The notes under the pieces were generated by a model, which was not told the DNA's origin, did no database searches, and saw nothing but the letters and a program-made list of their open reading frames with translations. Below, in pieces: positions 35,738 to 49,000 of a stretch of DNA of 64,000 nt. The translations under genes and the position numbers were made by a program. Location of the stretch: assembly GCA_914767715.1 (NCBI GenBank), contig OU612068.1, forward strand, positions 31,372,001 to 31,436,000, written 5' to 3'. The stretch is from Membranipora membranacea (taxonomy: Eukaryota; Bryozoa; Gymnolaemata; Cheilostomatida; Membraniporidae). Position 1 is the stretch's first letter; each line of letters opens with the position of its first letter.

Positions 35738-35885
35738 CATTGATATCATAGGCAGTTACAAGCATGCAAGTGACAAGCATGCATAATTTGCCCATGTCCA
35801 GTATCAACCGATTGGGACAGGGTGGTTGATACTGAACATGGGCAAATTATGCATGCTTGTAACTCCAGATGCCTATGATTGATAC
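35738..35885. mobile_element. Hairpin MITE with 37-bp near-perfect arms
   Basis: ACAAGCATGCATAATTTGCC at 35773 opens a 37-bp arm that pairs with 35824-35860 (one mismatch seen), separated by a 14-bp loop. Outer flanks (ATAGGCAGTTACAAGCATGC and the complement of GCCTATGATTGATA) extend the pairing. A fragment of the same sequence (GGCATCTGGAGTTACAAGCATG) occurs near 51450. Confidence 0.8.
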
Positions 35886-36264
35886 AATGAACTTCATTGA
35901 TTGATATAGACTCGATTTATTATTGATCAGTAAGTCTCAGTGGTAAAATACAAACTCAAAGTGTGGCTATTCGTGGGGATATACCATCAGCATTAAACTT
36001 TGTGTTAATTAATGCTATATATTGGAGGTCCAACTTGGACTTTTGGCATTATGCATTGATTGACATCCCAGTAACAACCTTCAAAAACTCAGGCAAACAT
36101 AGGACTGCCAAAATCAGGAACTGCGGCAGTCCTATGCAGGCAAAGCTGTTTGACAAAAAAAAGTTAACAATTCAAGGGCAGCTTATTACGATTCTGAACT
36201 TGTGGACTAATCAAAGATGAGAAATGCGGTCCATCAATCATACATAAATAGCCATTATTTGAAA

Positions 36265-37020
36265 GCTTATGTTATGTATTGTGGCAATCAGTTCCAAAGT
36301 TCAGGATAGTACCGACCGGTTTCACCATTGTCAAAATCAGGGTTTGCTGCTAGCCTGCTATCCTTCTCCCGCAAGAGAGAGCCTACAAGACCACTTCTGT
36401 ATCTCCATGGGACAGAAATACCCAAAGCTGACAGTATCAAGTACCTTGGAGTCACTGTAGACTCAAAGGTAAACTGGAATGCTCATGTGGACAGCACTGC
36501 GGCCAAGGAAAACTCAACCCTAGGCTTTGTTAGGAGAAACGTTCTCACTACATCAGGACAGGTGAAGTCAACAGCGTACCAACAGCTAGTGCGCCCTGTT
36601 CTAGAATACGCTTCTGAAGCATGGGACTCTGCCTCTGATACTGCCATTAATTGACTAGAGGCAGTCCAAAGAAGGGCTGCCAGACTGATATGCGGTATCT
36701 GGCGAACAGATCGAACAACCAGCACCACTGCCCTGTTACAGAGGCTGAACCTGCCACCTCTTTCAGAACGCAGATGCAAGCGTAGACTTGCTATATTTAG
36801 CCAGTACCATCATACAAACACTGCCACACTATCAAGATATATACAGCCCGCCAAGCATGTCTCCAGCCGTAAGCATCCTGACCAGTACTTTATTCCTCAA
36901 TCTAACACTGTCCACCACCAACGCTCCTTCTATATCAGGACAGCTCGTGAGTGGAATGGTTTAGCAACCAACAGCTCGCTTCTTCGACCCCCAAACATCT
37001 AGGCCCAAAGTTGTTCAGTG
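36265..37020 (+). pseudogene. 3' fragment of a non-LTR retrotransposon reverse transcriptase
   Basis: Frames encode the thumb and C-terminal region of a LINE: PLLYLHGTEIPKADSIKYLG, VTVDSKVNWNAHVDS, STAYQQLVRPVLEYASEAWD, a TGA at about 36652-36654, then LEAVQRRAARLICG, LNLPPLSERRCKRRLAIF, REWNGLATNSS. Only the last third of the protein is present and it carries a frameshift and a stop, so it is dead. Confidence 0.85.
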
Positions 37021-37333
37021 TCCTAAATTGTTGCATTCCTGGAAACATTTAACTAACTTATGAGAAACAAGTTTCCCAAGTCACACTTTGATGCTGGTGC
37101 TGGAGACTATGCCGACGAAGGAAGGTAAATACAGGGGGACAAAGTGTAGTCTGACTTGTGGGTCTAGTTGATTCCAAGATTTGCTGGTGCATATGAAAAA
37201 TGTGGACATAGGACATATGAGCCATTGTATTGTATTTTGGAGGCTATGTTAGCGATAATCAGTAGTATGGCAGTCAGATGGTGTCACATAGGCCTATTCA
37301 GAAATAGGTGTTAATCTCCTGGTAGTCCATACT

Positions 37334-37770
37334 CTGAATAAGCTTATGCGTTTACATTGACGCCGATCCTCGAGAGGCCTCCATTCAAGCTTCTGAAGCA
37401 AATGTTGTGGAGGCTATCAAATACCATGGGGGGGGGGCAGATCTCCGCTGTATTGCTTCTACCTGTGCTGAGCGAGTTTTCAAGAGCGGATCCCAGCAGC
37501 ATGAGGCGTATTTCTGGACGTACAAGCTGTTTAAATGCTTTAGACCAGAAGTTTGTAGATTGCGGGGACTGGAGATTGTTGCGGGTCACATATGCGTTCT
37601 CCTCATTCGTCCATATGATATTCATCAGTGGAGACAGGTAGTATGTATTTCATGCCATTTCATGATAGAGCGGAGGTTCCAGTTGGTCTCGGTTCTCAGT
37701 GTTACTCCGAAATGTTTTATCTGCTCTGCTGTGAAGCTCTCTATTGTGACGGAGCAGATGGACAATAAAT
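37334..37770 (+). other. Unidentified open frame, open on both strands
   Basis: A 145-codon plus-strand frame (LCVYIDADPREASIQASEAN, then ADLRCIASTCAERVFKSGSQ, CRLRGLEIVAGHICVLLIRP) overlaps a 93-codon minus-strand frame (37625-37344). A G-run at 37431-37438 and an internal donor at 37639 (CAG then GTAGTA) are present. The GC content is higher than its neighbours. It may be an exon or an old transposon fragment; I cannot decide which strand, if either, is coding. Confidence 0.3.
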
Positions 37771-38430
37771 AATCTGTAGAGGTTCTATTTAATACAATAA
37801 CAACATATAGTTTGAGTATTTGTAAACATATACATTGTAGCCGCACAACCCTTCGGTGCAGGCAAGTTACCAATACATGTTTATTGCATGAGCCATTACC
37901 AGCTTGATTCATCCAATGAACTAAGTTCAATGATCCCTGTCCCTCTCCATCTTGTAAGACTGAAAAGTTCTAACTCAAAGTACACTACTGTTGACAAATC
38001 CAGTGTGATGTCTATCATATATCTACCTTGCCATATTGAATTGATTTAACCCAAGATCCTGGACGATTGCAATCCTCAGCCTGCATGACGATGACTGGCC
38101 TTGCCTGAGTATGGCTGCATTAATTCTCAAGAAATAATTGACTTTAAAACAGGCCTAGTACTGCAAATACAGATCACATGACCTCCATCTGAGAGAGAAA
38201 TGGTTATTCACGTTGTAATATGGTCTTAGGAACCTGACACGATTGCCCTGCGAAATCGAATACCAGCATGGCTAGTGGGGTATAATTGATTGAGATTTGA
38301 TCTGGTCATGACCAGATCTAATATTTTTCAACAAAAATGTAGACAAGAAAAGACAGCTTTATGTTTGCCATACTTGCTTAATTTGAAAGCTCATTATACA
38401 TATATTTTGTTTTTAGGATATCCTGAACAT

Positions 38431-39343
38431 ATGATGGTTGATTCTGTGGAGCACATACTAGCTCTGACTCCGATCATATCATCTGCTCTCAAAGCTGCTG
38501 ACAGTTTCAGCTCAGCGGTAAAGTCTTCATTGGTAATTGTTCAGGGTTTGGGAAACCTAGGTGACCAGCTGCAGGCTTTAGAGAGTATGTCAGAAAATCA
38601 CCCTGTGATACTGTCTCAACCTGACCTGCTTACCCGACTCCGATACAGCATTGAAAAGAGCTTGGAAGAAGAGGCTAGAAAAATGACTAATTTTCTGTGA
38701 GTTATCAATATTAGATATCATGGTGTAAACCTAGAAACATATACGCTACGCATTATACCAATAAGAATCTTAGTATGACCGTTGACCATTTTTACATGGT
38801 TTATTTATACGGCATCCCAGGGTAAATGCCTTCAGTGTGCTGATTCTTATTTCAGGGAAAAGTTGAGAATAGCTCGGGATCAACTCCACAAACAAGCTAA
38901 CAAGAGTAGAAAAACTCTAAAAGAGAAACAGGACTCTGTTGATAGTGTAATCTTACACACTAGAACTGAGATTTATCCTTCAGTTGTTGATATCACTCTG
39001 TGGGTAGAAGCTTTATATCAAATCGTCAATGAGGACTATGAGAGTCGTCTTCTCCTGATAAAATCTACTAAATATATGACTTCTGAAAAAATCCTGGAGC
39101 TCTCGATGACATGGAGGTGGAACGACAGACTGGTCGAGTTTACTAAAGGTACGGGCTGCTCAGTGAAAAGTTGAAATACAAAAAGGTCTAATTATGACCC
39201 CAAAATATCCTGTGATCAATGATAATATATTTGCGCTTGGGGATTCATAATCAAAATTGTTAAGATTTTCTCACTTTTTTGCTGTAGCTCTACATGTTAC
39301 ATGGAAAATAGCGCTGTGCAACAAGAACTTATCGATCTCATAG
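38431..39343 (+). CDS. AIRIM: AIRIM (C1orf109) homologue, AFG2-interacting ribosome maturation factor
   Basis: Three exons join in phase: 38431-38696, 38856-39148 and 39288-39343, giving 204 residues, close to the human 203. The N-terminal part matches the family pattern (SALKAADSFSSAVKSS, GNLGDQLQALESMSEN, PDLLTRLRYSIEKSLEEEA). The second exon carries LHKQANKSRKTLKEKQDSVD and YPSVVDITLWVEALYQIVNE followed by YESRLLLIKS, like the human PSVADMLEWLQDIERHYRKSYL region. It is all helical. In vertebrates AIRIM works with SPATA5 and SPATA5L1 (AFG2A/B) in removing RSL24D1 from pre-60S ribosomes; that role here is by homology. The start is the first of two adjacent ATGs, shortly after an in-frame upstream region of uncertain status. 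It lies tail-to-tail with the Caspr gene, about 700 bp apart. Confidence 0.82.
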
Positions 39344-40046
39344 GCTTGATGACCTAACATTTGAACATTTGGTGAGAATAATTTACTTATCCACTTGCTG
39401 TGCACAACAGGTATATTGACAAATGGAAGGTATTTTTTGTTTTCATTTGCCTGCACATCATTACGCAAGGAGAATGTTACACCCAATTGTATTCTCAAAT
39501 TTAGAACTCAGAGCTTACTGTTACCACATGCTACCAGCTGAAAGTTGATCTCAGTAGCTACTCCAACATCGGGAATGGAAGTCAGGACTCTACCGACAGG
39601 GATATAAGGACCAAGATCTGAATCTGACATACAAGTCACAATGATTGAACTTACCAATACCATACTCATACCTCATATTAATTCAGTGGAGTTAAGAGCT
39701 AAGTGATTTGAAAAGAAATATCTCCGGTAGGCCAAATAAGCAGTATATTTGTCTGCTCTCATATGTATGATACCACATGGCAAACATTCTATACCAATGT
39801 AGAAAATGAGCGGAGTGATTAATGAGTAGAAAAACTTTTTTATTTAAAAATCTCATGCACTGGAATGTCTTCACATCGGAATGTACCGTTGAGTAATATA
39901 CATGTGCACCACAGAACACTCAGCGCTGCTTATAAATTCATGGCATTGAGAAAAAGCTTTTTATGGAATGTAATAAGGAATCACATGGTAATAAAAATAA
40001 ACAGTGTATGTATTTACAAAATGTCTACCGCAGTACGGTTTATTCA

Positions 40047-43000
40047 CTATATAAATGCTTGCTCACTAGGGGGCACTTTAGTCTGATATCTTTCACTAGT
40101 GCTCCTTGGGCGGTAGCTTTCTTCATAGTCATCATTTTTATCATTATCTGAAGTATCTAACATTTCTAGTTCATCTTCCTCCGAGTCTGGGTATGCACCG
40201 ACATGACGACATTTGTATACCACTACTGAGATAATCACTATCAGGATTATACCAACAAATCCAAATATTGCTAAAAGTACAGAACAGAAGGACGTCTTAT
40301 CTCGCAACAGAAAAAATGGCAATTTTTAAAGTGCATTCAGAATTGTGTTTAGATTTTAATATTTGTTGATTAGTTGATAAAAAAATATAACCAAATTTTC
40401 TGAAAAATTCAACCGATGATGAGAATATTTTTAAATTGTCAATCTCAAAATTTTGGAGCTTTGATTAGACATTCAGAAGTTAGTAATAGAGTATCAAATA
40501 TTTAGCGTCAGCGCATAGGCTTAAATTCCACCACAGGTATGACTGTTTAGCTCAGGAAAAATGCATCTATTCTGTCTGGCCACAGTTTTTCATGACGACA
40601 TTGCCTTTTAACAAAATCAGTATAATCATCATCAGATCATCAGTGATTTCTATGATGAGCTGGTCTCTATGAATGTCTTACCTCCTAGATAAGCCGCACT
40701 CTGTCCGCTTGTTTGTTCATCTAGTGTCGGCTCATCAGGGTCCACTCTGGGTGGAGGCTCATAAGTTGGTCTGTAAGCAGAAAAAGGACACATCAAATGT
40801 TAAAACCTTCACTCTACGATTACGATTGCCAATGTATATTTATCAAGGTGAACCCATGAACCGCATGAATTACAACCCTACTTGTGATTGGTCCATTTGC
40901 ACTGCCAATAGGCAAAAGCCTGAGAACTTACCTGACTTCTTCTTCTACAGGATCAGGGAGTTCCTCCTCAAACCCGCATCTCTCTTCACGAACTGCAGTA
41001 AAGTTAGTTATAGAGTTTACTTTTACATCTACATAGTCTGGCCTTGGTTCCTGGAATATACGCTTTAGAGGCCAGTGATTATCAAACTGTACTCTGAATA
41101 TACATCCAACGAAGGCTGTGTTACCGTCTGCTTGTTGATCTGCAGAAAGAAGAGTTTTATCTCATGCAATCACTGTATAGAACTATGTGAACAGTGTCTT
41201 CAAGCAGTAGTGTCAAAACAAAAAACCATAACATTGTCAGCAGTGGTCTAAGTAGACTTTTTTCTTTGTGGGCGCTCTACTCTCTGGGTTGGAAATCGTT
41301 TTGAGAATTTTTTGCAATTTCTAGATTAAATTATGCAGAAATATGGATCTGTAATAGTATGATTGATATCTGGTAAAAAGAGAGATCTTGACACTGTTTT
41401 TGAACAGAATCCAGTGGGAACTGTGTTCTAAAGGTTCCCTCTCTATATATTTTTGCGGGAACTCAGAACACAGATTGCCAGTAACAATAAGCAGATGTAC
41501 ATGCTAGAAACATAACAAGGAAACATGCCCTAATAATCTTCAAGTGTTACCATTATATTATTATCTTTTATAATTGCAATAATCAAACTCTTCCTTTACT
41601 CAAGCCTGGGCTAATGAATCTTGTAAGTAAATGAAGGCAGTTGAACTTACTATCGCTGGTAGCCTGTCCATTACCCAAAACGATATACTTGATATTTTCG
41701 AGGTAAACATCAGCTCCAGTTGGGTAAAGAGTAGATAAATCCTCTTCTACTATAGGCTCATAATCATCCACCTGGAAATTAAACATGACAGGGCAATATT
41801 AGCACAATGGTAGCAAGCACGTCATTTTATTCTAAGCCGACAAAATACTTACTTGTTGAATAACTTACTAGAATAACATGTTATAGGGAATTTTTATTGG
41901 GAATACTGAGATTTTTGTTGTTGTTGTTCAACACCTAACAGCTTATATTGGCTGCTCTCACAAAGTCACAGTCATGTCAATTGTATAAATGGCAAAAATT
42001 AACAACAAACCTGAAGTAAGAAGATCTTTCCTCCGTTGGTTCTGGAGAACTTGATGATATGAGGTTGTCCGTTAGCAAACTCGATACCTTTACCGATAGC
42101 TGTGTTAACCTGCTGTCTGCTATTACCACCTTGAGCATCGACAAGGAAGGCGACACGAATTCCTCCTCCACTGTTTATCTCTACTGACATATACTCTTTG
42201 GGGTTCTGGGAAGGTAAATAATGTACATGAAATATAACACTGCGTAGCTTGTCATGAAATAATGTAAACACTTGAAGAAAATAACATATTCATGATGGTT
42301 TTTTTATGGATATACTGCTGTGAGATGCTATACAATAACCTACCTTTTTAATTTAGCTGATCGTTTGTGGAACAAATGGGAGACATGTCTATTGATAAAT
42401 GAAAAGTGAGTTTACTTACATCCAAATCATCAACTAGCTGCATAAGTATACCTCCTTTCTTCCTGGTGAAGAAGCCTAGAGTAATATTCTCGTTGACAGT
42501 TTTTAACTTTCTCTCATACTGAGGGGAATATATCAGCTTCTGTCCACCATAGATAGACACACCAACCTCTGTAAGGGTAGTCAGACATAAGATCCTTAGG
42601 TAGGAGTTCGACTAATAAGTCATATTTATATTATCTTATATTATAATGATGCCGTGTTGAAAGCAGTAAACATCAACGATTGATCTTACTTTACAAAGAT
42701 CAATCTGTTGTGTTAATTACAAACTCATCTTCAGTAACGCAAAACTCACAGAAATAAACTACAACTCATCCTGTCCAAGTGGCATTCCAAGTCGGTCTTT
42801 AGTTAGTCCTAAAACTACAGCACTACCATTGTACATGTATCATCTAATGGAATGATAAGCTTACGCCTCTTACCTCGGCCACAGATGAGGCCTCTGAATG
42901 GAGTGAAGGAACAGTCACATATAAACTGATCATATTTCTCCTGACATCTTCCGTCGTTCAGACATGGATTCTCATCACATTTACCTACACAGCCTATAAA

Positions 43001-46000
43001 ATATGAAAGGGACATTCTAATATCCTTATCCTGTTAGACCTGTAAATATCTGAGTGGCAGGTAAGGATTGGATGGGCAGTTAAGAAAATATCGATAAGGA
43101 ATAAGCAAAGCTAACATAATTTTTTAGTAAAGCACACAACATTTCCAATCCTAATCAACCAATCTATTTATCATTTATTGCGTGCTCATTTCCAAGCTTC
43201 TTTTGCTCAAAATTGGAACACTAAATGAAAGGCTCAGTTGACTTATTCTGGTAATAGAATGATCATGTAGGGTCATATGGATTAAGAAGCTTTCCTCAAA
43301 GTAAAGATTAATCTGTAGAATAAACCTGTTCTACCCTCGTCCTCCTTCAGATAACTAAATAACTGAATAAAAACCTCCTGAAATCTCCTCAGCGTGAAAG
43401 ACCATGTGAAGTTGAGTAAGAAGCATGTTATTGGTGTAACCCAACTAGACATAGTCAACATGCAGAGGGGCCCACAAAGATCATTAGAATCAATTGAGCT
43501 GAACTCCTGATGTTCATATTATACTATTCTCTCACCAGTAGATAATCCATAGCTGAATCTGGGATCATTCTGCACCTTATCGTACAGATCTAGAGTTTCT
43601 CCGTTGTATTGTAAGGAGCTCATACATCCCACAAAACCATCCTTGAAGTCTTGTGTGGCTCCTACATAGAGGGGAGAGTCGAACAGGAATTTGATGTAAC
43701 CTACACCCAATGGATGTGGTATTCTCGTCTGAAAGATTCAAAGTGTTTTTTGATTAGATGAACAAAAAAGACAAAGTAATGTGTTTTGAGAATTCGGCAT
43801 CTTTTTTATCAATAATCATTGACTGTAAAGCTTATAATCTTGCAATGTTATGTGATCATCATACCGCTTCGAATTCATCGACTTGAAGTAGAGCCTCTTT
43901 TCTGTTACGCTCAGCATACACTGTGTGCCACTGATTATCGTTGAGTATAAACGGCACCTCATTGGTGACAGCTTGTACCCCATATCCAGCGTTAAATCTG
44001 AACGACATTGTGGTAGACGCTAAAAACAGAAATTCAGTCAGAGTCAGTCACTGCAGAAAAGTGTGTGTGTGAGCTGATATAATAACTGTCCACAAAACAT
44101 GACAATATCACACATATCAGGACCAAAAACTTGATGAAAACAAATTTATCTCCTATGAATATAGATCATTTAAGAGTTGCACCCACCTATCAAATGAGGG
44201 GACAACTACCTGTACATATACAGAGATGATTTAACGCTTTGAGACTTACTGACAAGCTTGATTTCTATGAAATCATTAGCACCAGATCTGTAAACCATCA
44301 CACCATTCTCAGCTGTGGTCTTAAATCTGAAACTGATATCCCAAGTGTTGAGTTCCCATGAGTCTCTCGTCCAGAAAGTATCAAAGAATATGATGGAGTC
44401 AAACTTGCGGAAAGTCACAGGCTGGTCAAACAGTCCTAAAGACAAAATATGGAAATTATGGGCCAACAATAACAACTTTGCAATCAATAATTCCAGTGAT
44501 TTCACTGTGTAAACTGTGGAGAAATGTATGTACTCGGAATACAATAAATATGCTAACAGGGTATGGGCTGCTCCATTGAGTAAGGATTACTGCTACTCCA
44601 GGTTACTCATTGTATGATAACGATGTGTTTAACCTAGGGAAGAAGTTCCTCTTCAAAACACTATCCAGAATAAAAAACACTAATATGATACCCAATACAT
44701 TGCGACGAGACAAGTTAAGGAATGACTTGGGTATTATAATAATGATAACTTACTGTCTCCAGCACATATAAGAGGACCGAGTGTGTGCCATCCTCTCTTA
44801 GAATCATACAGTGATCCTGTATCACCAAACCGCAGCTCTAATACAGGCAGGTGCTCCTTGTGCATGAGGAACCCACTGTCGCTTATACCCTGATCATTGA
44901 GTCCTGCATCACAGTTACATCTCGGCTCATCCTGCTGACACGTACCTGTCAATATGTCAGAAAGTTCTACGGTTAGACATAACCATTATCAGTTATTGTA
45001 AGTATAGTAAGTTTGAGTTTGAAAAAAGTAAACAATATCAGAAATATTTGTCACTGATGAGAATAAATAACTGCTAGTACAGAGAGGATAATCATAATTT
45101 AACAAACCTTGTAAGCCACAGGCACATTTGTGAGTACCCGGAGCTGAGCCTCCCCAGTAATAATTAAACTGGTAGTTTCTACCGATCCACCATCCATATG
45201 CTTCGTAGACTTGCCCCAACTCTACAATATTCAATACAATATTTCAAAACATAATTTTGTACACATGTAGGAGTAAAATGCAGATTATATTAAAGACGTG
45301 GAATATTTGCTGGTTATTTGGGGATGAACAGATTTTACAAGCTTTGTTATAAGACAGACCAGCACCGAATCTTGTCCTATCGATATATTGAGACATAAAT
45401 GGAAAAACTGATATCAATAGTTGTATCACTTATGTACAGAATATATCGCCTCACCAGGTCCAGTTCCGTCTTCAGTACCGCCATCGCCACCGCCACCGGA
45501 GCTGGTTCCTGGGTTCTCCAGCAGTCTAGAGCTCTCACATCTGTATGCAATCTGCTGTTTACACGAGTCGGCCCTGTAGACTAGCTGATCGATTATCTCT
45601 ACATCAGCGGCGTAGTTTATCTGTCGTTGATAAGAACCAGGCTCATTAAATCCGTCCACTAAAACCTCGTGTGTTACGTCATGTGACAGCCAAGTCTCTA
45701 CTAACTGACTCTCAGCTGTAATATACAACAGTATGTTGGCATCAAACATAGCCATAAAGAAATTACATCAACTGTGCCATGGTTATCATTACCATGATTA
45801 TGATCAATCTGGAGCGCGCAGAAAATAATTGAAACTGCATGTTTTAGGGTAAGGTCCTAAATGAGAACACTGCCATGATGTGACTTCAGAAAGGTCTCCA
45901 TTGCTCTCAGTTCAACTAAAATATCGTCTAATCTATGAGCGAAGAGATATTTGGCTGAGGGTCATTTATAAGATGCGACTTACTGTTATAGCCGCATGAA

Positions 46001-49000
46001 ACATCAAACGGTTCCAGAGCTCCAGCGCCGTCTATGTCTATAGTCTGATCAACCTTTGTATCAGTATTCTTCCTTAATTCAAACACTCGGGAGCATGAGT
46101 TGGGGTAGAGAGCTGTAAGTACAGGAAAGGCGGGCTGTATCAGTCATGCTCAGACCAGGCACAGTAAAATATACTCTTACTCAATAGACCACATGGCATA
46201 TTGAGTTACACATCAAGGATCATGTACTAGCCGCGATAGGCAGATGAGTAAAATCCAACCGGACAGGTATATATACTGTTTTATTTGGCAGACAATATCA
46301 TCCTGGACGGATGTTTCCCATAACGTGCCAAAGAAATTATGCCAAAAGTTGGGGGGGGGGGAAGAAAAAAAGGATAGCGTTTTGTGTTTGGAAAATTGAT
46401 TGGTATACCATATTATAATATTAGGTACACCCATTGATGACAGGTACACTTACAATAATGACAGGCCGTACACTAACATTGATGACAGGCACACTTTAAC
46501 TGATGACATGTACACTTACATTGATGACAGGTAGCACCTCGATATCCGGTATCAGTACAGTTACAGGTAAATGACTGGTATGTCTGATCACAGACACTAC
46601 CATGCTCACATGGGTTAGGTCGGCATCTGTAAAGTCAACATTACGTAAATTATCTGTGTGTGCATGTATATTACAATATGGAACGATTCAGTCAATCAAA
46701 AAATCAATGTACACCAATAAACTGCTTGGACATAAACTGTAAGTCAGCATATCATAGACAAACAATGTCTTAGGAGCAGATACATATCATACATTAATAA
46801 TGTCTATTTAGCAGGTTCATATCATTATAATGCTCATAAAAATGTTCTAAGAGTTGGTAGGTTTTTTTTAAAATTTGTAAGCTCAACTTATCTTTCAACA
46901 AGACTAATAAAAGTAGCGCTAAAAGTAACCTGCGCTACTATATAAACAACTCTAACCGACCTGTCTTCCATCCCGCAAGTGTCTGCCAGCACAGTGTAAC
47001 ACTTAGGATTAGATACAGCCTGGCTGACTGGACATGCGAGGTCGTCATTACTGGTAGATGCAGCATACATGATACGGATAGCCCTCAGACATCCCACAAA
47101 ACCTTCCTGTTCTGGATGGCCACCTGGAAATAAAGCAGAAGTGTCTTACAATTAAGGTATGACGGTACTTGGCCGTGACTAAACTGTCACTTGTTTTTGT
47201 ATCCCTTCTCGGCTTCCAAAATTATAAGAGTGAACGCTTATCCATTCTACCAATTTTAAGGCATTGCATAGCACTTGGCGAATAACATATGAAGTTAAAA
47301 TACATAATGATATGAATAACCTTACCTCCCAAATAGAATGTGTCACCGGCCTCAAACTCAAGAGTACGGGTCGTAACAAAGTCTTTGTCATCTATGACAA
47401 GGATAATCTGATTCTTAGAGGCTTCAAACTGGAGCGTGTGCCACAATCCGTCAGCATAGCTTCCGGAATTGTGATCTTGAAAATAAGAAATATCGATTTT
47501 AATACATGTACATCATAATAGACGATATAAATACCTGGAAAAGAAATAAGAGGCAGCCAAATTTTTAAGCATGGATAACTAAGAAAGCGATAATAACCTG
47601 AAAGGAACTCAACTCAGCACAGTATCATAACAACTATGCATCATCATCCTTGATGTGGAGAGAGTTATCAGCTCTTGGGTAGAGGGACTAAATGTACCAA
47701 TGTGGTGTATATACATACCTGCCAGACCCTAGGTTACTCTTTATATCGAACAGACAGGGAATCTTTTCAACTGCAATGCACTAATTAGTATGAATGGTAT
47801 GCCTGTACCATTCCAGAAATAACTGCCAGTGCCAAGTTAAGTGGCACAATATCTTTATATACCAAATCCGGTATATAATACTTTAGCATACTGAGTGAGT
47901 ATGGGATGACAGTTGTCTAACTCACCGCTCTTGGCTATCTCTTTGATTACGTAGCCTTGTTCATTAGCTAACATTTCAAACTCAATATGACCTTCTTGAC
48001 CTATCCTCATTATAAATGATCCTCCTCTGTTCATCTCATTCCATAAGAGAAGTCTGTCTTTATCAAATGTTCGGAACTGGAGCTTGAACTGAAGACTGTT
48101 GGCTGTGATATCCGCAGCTTGGTACACCATGTGAGAGCCAGGCTCTGGGAGAGTCAGTGGTTTGGAGTTGTCACCGTCCTGAAATAAAGGAAACACATCA
48201 GCTATGTAATGGAGTAGGCTGAGAAAGTTGTAAGAGGAATAGTCGTGATGGGAAAGGTGTGAATTTCTATACATTACAGAGCTTTCTTGGTGGGCTCATG
48301 TATTTTTGGTGAATATTATTTTTGGGATTGGCCCACATTAAGAAGTAAAACAAAATGATATATGGCAAACTTACAGGACAACTACTGAGGACATTTCCTT
48401 CTGTTTGGAATCTAGGGGCGACGTCTTTGTCTCTTGTCATATGTATTCCATTCCATACAAAGTTCTCAATACATCCAACAAAGTTCTGTCTGACAGTTAT
48501 TCCTGGCTGGTAGAATGTGTTCACTCCGCCCAAGTAAAGCTAAATACAAAACATGATGATTAACTAACAATATCCCTGCCAGAGGTGACTACATAGGAGA
48601 AGAACAAATTAGTTGGATGTAGAAAGAAGCCTCAGCGTGTGCTTGTCTTCCATCCTCGGTGATTTCATTCATCTGTTATATAATATAAGAAATTACAGCA
48701 TACTACTACTATATAGTAGCTTACATATCTGTCCAGGTCGAGACGTGTGAACTCTCCCTCTACAGTGACATTAACTGGAACTCTGTCTACACTGACTGTG
48801 ACATTTTTATCCTGTCTGGTTAATTCCACATCATGCCACTGATTATCATCCAACAAACTACCGACAACTCCCCGCTTAGAATAGTCTCCCCAGCTGAGAG
48901 TACCTACAGTAGAAGAAAAATTCATATTCCATTATTATGCGGCCAAGATCAGCGAGGCATCGCCTTAACGAGAATTGTAAAAAATAATTGTCCAAGTTCT

